From Harmothoe impar (lineage: Eukaryota; Annelida; Polychaeta; Phyllodocida; Polynoidae): 64,000 nucleotides of DNA. The stretch spans positions 15,782,618 through 15,846,617 of the forward strand of contig OX381714.1 of NCBI GenBank assembly GCA_947462335.1. The letters are read 5' to 3'. Position 1 is the first letter of the stretch. Each line of letters opens with the position of its first letter. This document shows, piece by piece, positions 54,201-64,000 of this stretch. The notes under the pieces were generated by a model. It saw only the letters and a program-made list of their open reading frames with translations. It had not been told where the DNA came from and did not search any database. Made by a program: the position numbers and the translations under genes.

Positions 54201-55267
54201 TATTGACATGCGTGTTGTCTGCTTACAAAAGGCGGCAAATCGATGTGAGGGGCGGGTCTGGGTCAGGGGAGGCCAATGTGTCCCTCCTCCAGGGCTGTAA
54301 GATACCTGCTCACTCAGCACATACAAAAACCTCTATACACGACATTGCTGCACTGGCATAATTTCTAGCTCTGTCGTGTCTTGTTCAATTCAGAGAGTGT
54401 CCTTCCTGTCTATTCCGCCTGTCTTCCAGTACATTGTCGTTCATGTCTTGATAGAGTCAACTTGGGTAGATCATGGCATCATTATGTTTCAGTATGTTAT
54501 GAACGATCAATAATCAAAAATGAAATAGAACTCCCTCTTCTGTGGCCACCCTTGGAACCATGAAACAGTGACAGCATTGGTCACAATTTTGGTGGGTTGG
54601 CTGCAGAGGGAATCAATTTCTATAATTGTTAGTACATCTTTGTGTCTGCTCTGTATCATTATAACGCATACTAATAGTAGATGCACTTCATGGTGGTTGT
54701 ATCAGAGGTGTGGTTGTAAGGAGGGAGTGGATTGTTGACCTCAAAACTCTCAATCTAGACATCATGTTTGTGCTCACCTATTTCCCCACACTATGGATGT
54801 AGTAGAATGTACCCTTTTTGTCATTGGGATACATCAACAATGCATGCAGCAAATTATCATTAGAATTACATTTTGTACCTGAGATCACTCTCCCCTTTCA
54901 ACATCTTGTATACCCGGTAATCCTATCGACATTTTGTCCCTTGCATCCTTTGAGTTCTTTAGGTGTAGTAAGAAACACACGGTTACCCATACAGCATCCC
55001 TACAGCAGAACCCTTAACATTTACACCTCCACTATAAGGTCAATTACCTGGGTCGTTGTGCTCGGGAGGAGGGCATAGCTCGTGTTATCTAATCACTCCA
55101 GGCCCTTCTCAGGTGTGCCGGGTCTGTGTGGGTGAGGGATCAGCCTGCCCCCCCCCCCCCCCCCCCACCCCTGACCCTGCCCTGTTCCAGGGTCCAGGTG
55201 TGACAGTCACACAGGCGTGACTCAGCAGGGCGCTAAGCGGCCCCCTCAATGTGTCCGTCATTCACCC

Positions 55268-55345
55268 TATTATCGCCCACGTAAGCGATCCCGTCATCCT
55301 ACTCTCTGTGCTGTTCCGGTTCCGTTCCGATTGTCATTTGGAGAC
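55268..55345. promoter_or_regulatory. CpG-containing block with a GGGCGATAA word
   Basis: ATTATCGCCCACGTAAGCG (55269-55287) followed by CCGGTTCCGTTCCG. Short and isolated, next to a long C tract. Confidence 0.3.
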
Positions 55346-55579
55346 GTGAGGGCATTGTTGTCGTCTAGAGTCTGTCCAGGCCTTGTACCAGAATGCATTA
55401 CTTGACAAGTGTCTGGTAATGATATTTTTGATACACATGACCTGTCGGGTTGAATCATTTAAAAGGAACCATCTGCAAATAAGGAGCTATTATTATGCAA
55501 CTATGTATGATTAAAAAAATCATTTTAAGGTGAAGAACTGTAAAACCGAAAAGTTGACGGGGCTTTTTTCTCTGTGGTT

Positions 55580-55622
55580 ACCAGTTACAACGTTTCGAAA
55601 CAAGTTGTTCTTCAGGTGTCAG
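55580..55622 (-). ncRNA. Possible degenerate hammerhead-ribozyme relic
   Basis: The minus strand reads ACACCTGAAGAACAACTTG then TTTCGAAACGTTGTAAC. The layout (CTGANGA, short stem, GAAAC, then GTTG) resembles hammerheads of Penelope-like elements, whose core is CTGATGA...GAAA. Here the core is CTGAAGA, so cleavage would be impaired. No reverse transcriptase is adjacent. Weak call. Confidence 0.25.
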
Positions 55623-55965
55623 CATTTCAGAATTTAGATTATGATAACCTTCATGTATACAAACTTGTTTATACTTCTTTTTCTCTTTCTGGCATGATCA
55701 ATCTGTGCTAATGATATCTGCCATGTGTCAGGGCAATCATTTGGCATTCAATTTTGTATGAACTATAGCAATATACCAGTAGTGAATAAGGGGCTGGGCT
55801 GGTCCCCCCTTTGGTGTCAGGGATCCAGGATACTTTAGTTAACCTTTGTAGCCGTGTATGATCAATCAGGATCCTGTATCCAGGGATCCAAACATCCAAG
55901 GATCCAATATGCCGGCCACCTGGTGGCAGGACCACAAACCTCCTGATCCTGAAAAATGGCAACTT

Positions 55966-56180
55966 TAACCCTTTAAGGTCCGCATAATGCTTTAATGTGC
56001 CATGCCCTTTGTGGTTATAATGCTTGGTATAAACTTGAGGAGTCTATTCTGGCCACCGCTAGATTCAAGCATCATGATACTTAGGGACTCTATCTATCCC
56101 TATGATCGGCATGATGCATCACTGATGAGTTACTGGCCAGGGCTGCAGGAATGCATCATGACGACAAAGGTTTAAAGACA
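55966..56180. mobile_element. MITE family A, copy 16
   Basis: Left TTTAACCCTTTAAGGTCCGCA, right CATCATGACGACAAAGG followed by an eroded end. The inner hairpins are partly decayed. Confidence 0.83.
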
Positions 56181-56214
56181 GCCCCTGGGGAGTGTGTCTG
56201 TTAGTTAAAGGCCC

Positions 56215-56420
56215 GGCCTTAGGCCCTCACCCTAATGACGTCACGGGCTATGGACGTGCAAATATTTGGTGGGTAACTTTGTCGCGACACACCGTCAGCG
56301 CCGGAAGTCAGGGCCTTTAGAATTTACTTGATTTATCGCCCGGGTTTAGGACGTGGAAGGGCGGAGATTATTTGTATCTTGGTGTCGCAGGGGAGGGAAG
56401 AAAGTGTCCCTGCGTGGATT
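56215..56420. promoter_or_regulatory. CRE/ETS promoter candidate
   Basis: AATGACGTCACGGG (full CRE, 56236-56243), GTCGCGACAC, GCGCCGGAAGTC (ETS) and TTTATCGCCCGGG (GGGCGATAA word, about 56333) lie within 110 bp, directly after MITE copy 16. No exon identified. Confidence 0.5.
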
Positions 56421-59400
56421 TATGAAAGTGATATTTTGTGTGTAGGGACAGTCGGGATTTAGGACGTTATGATCGAATTACAATAAACCTAAACCTAAGT
56501 GTGACCAAACAAAGAGACCCATTGTAACCACAGTTTATTGGTCCTTTGCGTGTATTGTTTTTATATAAGGGACTATTGGTGGTAAACGCTTTGCTTGGTT
56601 AGTTATAGATGTACCAAACTCTATTTTCCATAGAGTGCTTAAGAACTACACATTAGTTGTACTGAAAGTTCGTACAATGTTGCACCCTTTTTTTACGGAA
56701 TTTATGATGAGGCCTGTGTTTTTCAAGATGGACTGTAACATCTTATAATATTTGATTAAAATCATCCCAAGCCTCTTTGATATAATCACAAGGAAAAATG
56801 TGTTTACGTTATTTTACATCTACATGAAGATAACCCCCAACTTCATACCATATTCTGTAGACATTTTCAAATATCAATGCATGGTAGAAGTGACAAGTTC
56901 AAAAGTGACTATCAAAACCATCACAATCAGGTTCATATACACTCCAGGGCACCCCCCCCCCCCCCACACACACACAGGTACATCCCCCGGTGTGGCAGGT
57001 GAGGGGAGGGCAGGGTAAGCCTATACTGACATATAGCAGCCATGTCCTCCTGGTGGTGAGATTACCTTACCGTGGTCACGGCTCTTTACTTCCTCCTGTC
57101 TCACCTGTTCACTGATACACCCTCTGTCCCTAGGCCTTTCCCGCTACCTGTGATGGCTGTAGGGAGTTGGGGGTCTTAAGTGGGGAACGTTCACAAATGC
57201 TTTCCTCGGCTACAAGAGTAGGATAAGGGGTATTTAGGTTTAGAAAAATTACCCAGGTCATACATGTGTATAGGCCAGTTTACCCAAAATAGTGACCAGG
57301 GGACGGGGTATTTAAAAGTTTCCAAAACTATGTAACTTTTTTGTGAACGTTTCCATGTAGGCCTATGAATATGTTATAGGAGTGGGATGCTAGTTTCTGA
57401 GCAGAAAATATATCTATGTCCTGTAGTCACTACTTTCTGATTATGTAAATGGGCACATTTAAAGATGTGATTAACCAGTGACAACAGTGGAAACATATTG
57501 AATGATGGCAGTTAGTCCTATACACTAATGTCACTATAGTGTTGTAACACGTGGTGGACGATTTCGGGGATCGCTGTGACCCCTTTTTGATCCTGCTGAC
57601 CCCTATTGAGCAGATCTGAGCAGATCATCTTTACTCAGCCCCACCCCCTTCCCCCTGCCCCTGCCCGTCCCATATCATTCCACTCTGGCGTTAGTCCAAT
57701 CTCTCCGCACCCATCGATCGCTCTCTATGAACCATCTCTTCTGCAACCACGAGCAACTCACAGAGCAGCTCACAGATGAGTCGCTCCAGGTCCCAAGAAC
57801 AATACCCTGGATTCTGGCAGCTTGAGCAGTTCCCACCCCGACCCCTTCAGACACAAACCACAAGGCCATCCGCCTGACCACACCCTGAGAGCATTGGTCA
57901 GCGCCATGGTGGTTGTCACAGGGTGTTGCTGGATTAGTGGGGTATGAAACAGTTCTACACATGAAGGGGCTTTTCTCCTCACTATGGACACTATATACAT
58001 TTGTAAAGATCCAATAAGCTTAAAGCGCAACTGTATAGTGTATTGGTATGGAGGTTTTCTGTTGTTTTCATCTGGTCTTTATTGAGCGTATTTAGTGATG
58101 AAAACCATTACAGTTTGTTCATATGTATTTCGTATACCTTTTGAATAGATATCGCTAGGGGGATACATCGCCGCAATTCATTGCCGCAATTTAGACAACC
58201 TTTAAGATATATCTGCCTACCCATGATATGGACATGAAATTGATCATTCATACAGGCAACTATAGTACAAATGTATAAACTTTGTAACAAACAAAATAGG
58301 TTGCTGGTAGATTAAAGTATTAAAACCAGTTCATCCCTTCTAGAATAGTATCATCCACCACTCAGCCTTTTCTCTATAGACAACTCCTGAAAGGTGCGAT
58401 GTGGTAAGGATGGGCTCAAATACCCTCCTGAAGTAGACAGGGGATAGAGGCTGAAAGCAAATCCCAGTGATTGACAGTACAATATGACACTTGCATAATG
58501 ACGTAAACTTGCACCTTTTGTGGCTGAAGTGTTTGGACGTCGGCGGTGGCTGGTTTCTATGGTCTACTTGAATGTCGGCGATGCCTTTGACAGCAAACCT
58601 AGCATGACAAGAGCTCTTTCTATAGCTGTCACTGATGCACCCATGCTGTCTAATGTTTGAGAGGCACTTTTGAAAAAATGGGAGAGAGGGTGCCTTTTGT
58701 GGTTTTGGAGTGACAGGTTTGAAAGGTAAAACTAGCTCTCTTTGTTACTCACGCTTGGGTAGGCCCATAACTAGTATGCTGCTATTGAGATATAGATTGT
58801 TCAGCCTAAATATGCAAAGTGAAAAAAAAATGGAAATGAGATTCAGAAAGTGAGGAGATTGCATTGCGGTTCATTATGTCTTCCTATGTTAAGCCATGCA
58901 TTTCTTCACATGTGGCCCTTTATCCATATAGGGTGTCAATAACGACGGGTTATAGTGTTGCCTGCGCTGACAGGTGACAGCCATGGGGGAATATAGATTA
59001 TTATCATTATCATTGTGTCTTGCGAATATATACAAATCAACATAGTAGGCCTACATGGAGTAACTGGTGATTACTATTTCACCAATGAAGACAGAGGTGT
59101 TTTGTATCGTCCTCGCTGTCTGTCTCCAGCTGTCTCTTTCTGTCTCTGTCTGTCTGTCTCTGTCTGTCTCTTTCCCTCCCTACCTCTCTTTCTCTCACCG
59201 CCATCCTCCCCACCACGACCCACAAAGCCCTGAAGGTTACCCAGGGGTCAGTGGACACTTCCGGTCTCCTCAGTCTCGTTTTGGAATGCACTTCCACGTG
59301 CCCGGGCACTTAGCCGTGACAATGGAGGAGCCAGCCCTAGGAGGAACAGTGTCCAGGGGTGGGGAGGGGCTGGGGTAGGGGGCTGGAGGTAAAGGGGTCT

Positions 59401-59559
59401 AAGACCCTGGCCTCCAGCCCACCCCTCCATGCTTACCTTCACCACCACCCAATTTACCTCCCCTGGTCAGTACTGGTAATTAGATAGACACACCTAGGAC
59501 CTGGCGGCTGCCATATTGGATAAGCATCACCCTGTTAGTGCTATGGGCTACCAGCTAGC
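56421..59559. other. Gene-free stretch
   Basis: C16 with CA repeats at 56949-56975. GAGCAACTC and GAGCAGCTC (57763) lie in a GC-rich patch (57580-57950) whose 95-codon minus ORF is unconvincing. The remainder is AT-rich. Confidence 0.5.
59105..59200 (+). repeat. TCTG/TCTC microsatellite
   Basis: Interrupted TCTGTCTC tetranucleotide repeats passing into a CCTCCC/TCTCTT pyrimidine tract. ORFs on both strands here are compositional. Confidence 0.75.
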
Positions 59560-59793
59560 CCTTTAAGGACCGCAAAGTGATTTAATGTGTCATCATGATG
59601 CATGAATGCAGACCCTAGTGATATACCTCACCAGAGCTGCTTTTATGCATGCTTGCATCATGCCGATCCTTTGGGAGTGGATCAATCATGTCGGGTCAGC
59701 ATGATGTTTGACTGCCTCACTGGTGATTTAGTCATCATGACGACAAAGGGTATAGATATACTTAAGCATTATGCAGCCCATAAATGGTTAAAC
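59560..59793. mobile_element. MITE family A, copy 17
   Basis: Left TAGCCCTTTAAGGACCGCAAA, right CATTATGCAGCCCATAAATGG. Centre TTTGGGAGTGGATCAATC. The 79-codon ORF 59602-59841 is a by-product. Confidence 0.86.
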
Positions 59794-60639
59794 CCCACCC
59801 TGAGAGTGGACCCACTGACCACCCTGGAGGACCACACTTAGGTGCCTCTATCTCTCCCTTACCCTGGGGTTCTGGTGTCTATAGAACCGCCCAGGGTCAC
59901 GGGAGGTGGAAATGCACGGAGAATTTTATAAATGAATGCAATTTGGGATAGTTCGCTTAGGGGGGCTGTGGTCTCCAGGCTTTGCAGCGGTAGATGGGCT
60001 AGTGGGGTCTGGGGTAGGGGGAGAGAGGTTGGGGGGGGGGGTGATTGTATTGGGTTTTTGTCTCCAGTCACTTTTACCTGACGTGGACGTGATGGGGGCG
60101 GGTAAGTAACTCACATCGAGTCCCTAAAAGGTGTGCCCGGGCTAAATGCTGTTGATGGACTGGGAGCAAACTGAGTTAGGGGCTGTGTGTGATGGGCCAG
60201 TCCTCTTTGTCACCAGGAGCTGAGGAATTTTCTGAACTTTTAACGTGAAAATCCAATCTGTCCATCTCCTGAACGTGACTTGGAGACTGACAGTGTTGGA
60301 GCATTGGAACCAAATCTAATTGTCGTCACATTATAATATAATATGATTTGTTGTAGCTGACAATATAATAAAGGCTATTACATATACTAGGCATCCATAA
60401 CACTGTGTTTGTTTTCCTCTCTTTCTCTATACATTCAGAATAAGATATAAGTATATATGCCCTTAACATTACCCTAATGTATAGTTAAGAATGCATCCTA
60501 AACTAGGCGCATTATATCTGATTGTAGGACTTGTATTCAGCATTACCCAAACTTACTTAGGAATAAGAAGACATCTTATTCTAACATGAAGTACATGATA
60601 TGTGTTAGTAGGACCATACTCATCCACTAGGTGGCACTC

Positions 60640-60960
60640 TCTTTCGTCCCCTGTGAGTTCCCGGATGTATGGGACGCAGCCTTTTCTCGTGGTAATCTCG
60701 CGAGACTTTGAGGCGCTAAGAGATCTCCTCACATCTCGTGTATGGTGTGTACTCACGAGAAGAGGGAAGAAATCCCGCGAGATCTCACCGGGATGCAGGC
60801 CCTCTCGACAACAATGGCGGCCCCGAGCAGAAAGCCTCGCCACGCGTGATCTCGCGCGGCGAGAAAACGCGAGATGGCGGTCATGATCAGAGAAACCCTT
60901 CCTATTGTGCTGTAGCTGGTGACTTCCGGCGGCAAACATTGATTTAGGGAGATGGATTGG
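60640..60960. promoter_or_regulatory. CpG island with repeated CTCGCGAGA-type motifs
   Basis: AATCTCGCGAGAC (about 60696), ATCCCGCGAGATC, GATCTCGCGCGG and AACGCGAGATGGCGG are variants of the TCTCGCGAGA promoter element. ACAATGGCGGCC (YY1-like) and GACTTCCGGCGG (ETS) complete a housekeeping-type promoter. ORFs on both strands (94 and 128 codons) probably reflect CpG richness. Confidence 0.58.
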
Positions 60961-63900
60961 GGAGGAGGAGAAATGAACGCCAGCGGCCGATATATATATT
61001 AGATTAAAAGGCCTCCTCTTGAGAAGAGAGCTGCGAGGGAAGAGTCAGTGGTGTGAAAACAACGTCTCAGGGCGATTGTAAGTGGTGTTAGCTCAACACC
61101 CGGCCGGGGATTTGGTTATTGAAACTTCCCCCGGGAGGCCATGGCTGGTGTTTTTTTTCTCACCGTGGTATATATTGTATGTTGGCGCTCCCAGTGGTCT
61201 ACAAACAAGCACCATAAAAACACCTCCCCTGTCCTTCATATATGCATTACTGTTAAGTGTGGCTTGTGAATACGGCTGTGCGTATTTGCATATGATTGGA
61301 CATTTGGATTATATAAATGGTTGTAAAGGTTTAAGTATAATCGAAATTTATCAAGAGTATATTTACAGTATTCCCTGCCACTGCCTTCTTCCTAGATCCG
61401 CCCCTGTTTTTTAAGCCTTACGTGCAGGCTAAAAACTCTGCTCACTCGCCTACTACATGTACTCCCACCACCACCCATTTCCTCACGGTCTTTTGTCGAC
61501 CTGGTCAGATATGATCCACCTGTCACCTCCATATCCATCTCTCCTGCAGCCACTCGGTCAATATGTATACACTATGTCACCTTTAACCCTATAGTCCACC
61601 AGTGCTTGACCAAGCCCTGCCCAGTCACACTTTGCATTACTAACAGCCTGTTTGAAATTGTGGAATCCAAAATTATGCACATTTCTTTTTTATACTATAA
61701 GAAATGTCTCATTTTTGGGGGTAGAAAACGTCTTTATCCCATCCCATCCTCATTGTCCAAGCCAATCCACATCTCAACTAAGTCGTATTCCCTAATAAAT
61801 ATGCCTTGGTTCCCGGTATACTCCAAGCCATACGCACACTCAGGCCAACTCCCCCTGTCCAGCGCCCCCCCCCCCCCCCCCCCCACCCACTCAGGTGACC
61901 CCTCTCCCATGCCTGTGGCGCCCTCTGGTCGCTAACATCTTTACACGGGGCTAACATGCCCGATACAGCGCCTCCCGGAAGTCGGCGTGCGCTTTATTAA
62001 CTCGTGCCGACGGCGGGTTTCAACCACACACCTCTCCCCTGGCACCAGTCCTACTACCATACCCCCCCCCCCGACTTCTGGTACCATACCCAATCGATAT
62101 CAATTTCATTGGCCTCTCGCCCATCCATCATAAAGAGGTTTGTCGGCCCACATGTCCCCTTAGCTGCACATGTGTAGTAGACTGGTGTAAGGTGGGAGGG
62201 CATCATGCAGGACGGTGCGACTGCTGGCTTGTATCATGTGGGTTGTATGTGTCTAAAAGTGCTGATTGGTTAATAGTAGGCTGGGTGCAATGTAAAGGTT
62301 TTAAAGAAAATAGAAAAAAGGAAAATTTGGGAATTTGTTTTTTTCTGGTAAAAGATGTTATGCACATGTCTATGCTGCCATAGGTGCTGTGGTAAAATAC
62401 ATGTGAAGAAAGTGTATGTTCCTACACAATAAAATTTGAGTATTTATAAGGAAAGGGTTGCATATTAAAGCTGGGCCACTGGAGTAATTAATCTACTTGA
62501 TGCATTATTGTATGTGTCCTTCAATCAATAAGTATCCCATTGTGAAGATCACAACTAAATTATTTGACCCAGTCGTGCTGAACCCTCCATACTCTCCTAT
62601 ATAAGCTACCACTTGCTCTTGCTCTGCAGGTGGCCCACTCTATTAAAGACAATGCTGGTGTGCCTGGATTATAAATGACCACCACGCCCAGGGAGGCGGA
62701 GGGATATGAGACCGAGCCCCATGACATCTTATTGGCTGTTGCCTCCGCCACTGCCGTACTATATTGATTATACATCCTCTTATGACGGGGTTGTGGTTTT
62801 TACTTGAGCACTTGAATAACCTGGTGATACCTTTTTAGAAGGTAATCTGTCTTGGTGGGTTTAATAAGGATATAAAGCGTGTGACAGGAGCTTGTTTGCC
62901 CAATCATTGATCCATCATATATGGGGTAGTGGTCTATAGTATTATAAAGCAGAGGCAATACTTGGCATGTGTTTATATACTGCAGGGTGTGACTGTGGAG
63001 CACACGTACATGTGTTTATCCTGGTGTGTTTAGTTAGGTTCAGTGCTTCAATGATCTAGGATATTGCCTTTGCCATTACTCCTATGAATATTGATCACCA
63101 GTTGATAGGTGTATCATTAAAGCAGACAGTATGATCGCTGTCCAGGTGGTCCCAATTATCAAGAATGAATAGTATTTGTTACACTTTGAGGAATCTTAGT
63201 GTTATGAATTGTTATAGATTTACACAGTTATCTAGTTTGCATCCTTCCCAAGTGCTATTAAGTTGTGTATATTCTGATATGTTGCTCCTCTGTGGGCCAA
63301 CAGTCCAAACTGATATTCCTAGTCTGGTGGTTTAGACAATTAAGATCAACCCTAAGGGCAACCCCCTTAACCAATCCCTAACCCCTGACCCCCTACCCCT
63401 ACCTCCCCCCGCCAGCCCCCCAGACCAATAATCACAGACCCACCACCAGGGGTCAGGTCGACGATTGCAGCGCCACCAAGCGGTCTGTTCACACCTGACG
63501 CCACCTGGAGGGAATAGGATAAACTAGCACCTTAATGAATGATGTCAGCAAGGTCAAGGACGACTACAGAGGTCAGAGGTCACCGCGGCCACGTGACCAC
63601 ACTCAGGGTTATTCTGGATTAGTGCTGACAAGTTGAATAAGTGTAACGTTAGATCTTTAGTGGCGGAGTAAAGAAAAAAAGGGGCGGGGGCAGGGGGGCC
63701 CTAACCTGACTGGAGTCTGGGTGTAGCCCACTTCTATTGTCGTGTATTTTATCACAGGGAGGTCTACAGCCTAGGGGGGCCCTGACCTACCCCCCCCCCC
63801 CCCCAATTACAGAGGAGGGGGCCTGACCATGCCCCCCCCCCCCCCAAAAAAAAGGTCAATACCATACATAGGGAAAAGTGAGGCAGAGGGGTCTAGGCCC

Positions 63901-64000
63901 GTTAGCAGAATTAAATAGGGCCCAAATATTACTTTTCTATATAATTCCAATATACGTCTGTATATGCGCTATCATGCATGAAAACTGATCCTTAAATCTG
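60961..64000. other. Gene-free right end with C tracts and CTCF-like sites
   Basis: Contains C tracts at 61864-61883, 62062-62071, 63789-63804 and 63833-63845. Two CTCF-like sites: GCGCCCTCTGGTCGC (61918) and GCGCCACCAAGCGG (63470). GGCCACGTGACC lies near 63589. No exon supported. Confidence 0.5.
61391..61406. repeat. Isolated family-B terminal repeat
   Basis: CCTAGATCCGCCCCTG matches the right terminus of family B at 14 or 15 of 16 positions, but nothing else of the element is recognisable beside it. Probably a solo remnant. Confidence 0.4.

Noticed and set aside
60553..60939. 128-codon minus ORF in the 60.7-kb island
   Set aside because: Arg-rich from CpG codons, overlaps ORFs on the other strand, and lies over promoter motifs.
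1..64000. tRNA, rRNA or snRNA genes
   Set aside because: No convincing A/B box pair, cloverleaf or ribosomal segment was seen by eye on either strand; a covariance scan would be needed to exclude small ones.

Overview
The window looks like a gene-poor stretch of an animal nuclear genome, most likely an invertebrate bilaterian. It has no operons or ribosome binding sites. It does have spliced-exon signals (polypyrimidine-AG acceptors, GTAAGT donors), CpG-rich islands carrying animal promoter motifs (NRF1, ETS, YY1, CRE, E2F, X-box, Kaiso-like and CTCF-like sites), many DNA transposons and MITEs, and one Ty3/Gypsy-type LTR element. The species cannot be named from sequence alone. A lancelet, hemichordate or lophotrochozoan would all fit.

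Layout. 0-18 kb: CpG-rich islands (0.4-1.4, 2.5-2.8, 6.7-6.9, 7.5-7.95 kb), a candidate terminal exon (10157-10468), and a nuclear-receptor/X-box cluster (15.0-15.2 kb). 18.05-21.4 kb: one 3345-bp DNA transposon with CACTG...CAGTG ends and a 3-bp ATA target duplication. It holds palindromic subterminal repeats, a nested TA-flanked MITE, a 443-bp higher-order tandem repeat open in all three frames of the minus strand, a promoter-like block and a 21-bp minisatellite. 24.5-25.6 kb: a fold-back element built from short reiterated repeats. 26-36 kb: islands with recurrent motifs, among otherwise unremarkable sequence. 35.9-41.2 kb: three candidate plus-strand exons and a promoter-like island. 42.7-45.8 kb: a very young LTR retrotransposon with identical 161-bp LTRs and 5-bp target duplication, coding a Gag-protease joined to an integrase C-terminal tail, with no reverse transcriptase. 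46-64 kb: a candidate terminal exon (46560-46656), several MITEs, a mariner-like 918-bp element, and islands at 49.5, 56.2 and 60.7 kb.

Two window-wide signals stand out. First, one palindromic MITE family occurs about 17 times (roughly 6% of the sequence), each copy a hairpin with smaller hairpins nested inside. Second, three short words recur far above random expectation, mostly in CpG-rich or conserved-looking sequence: GTCGTCTGC (12 exact), GAGCWGCTC (13 exact) and GGGCGATAA (6 exact). This pattern would suit a cis-regulatory landscape with few exons.

The only long, clearly recognisable protein is the retrotransposon Gag-protease. Host exons are proposed from splice signals and reading frame only and are not assigned to known genes. 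All counts and alignments were done by eye.
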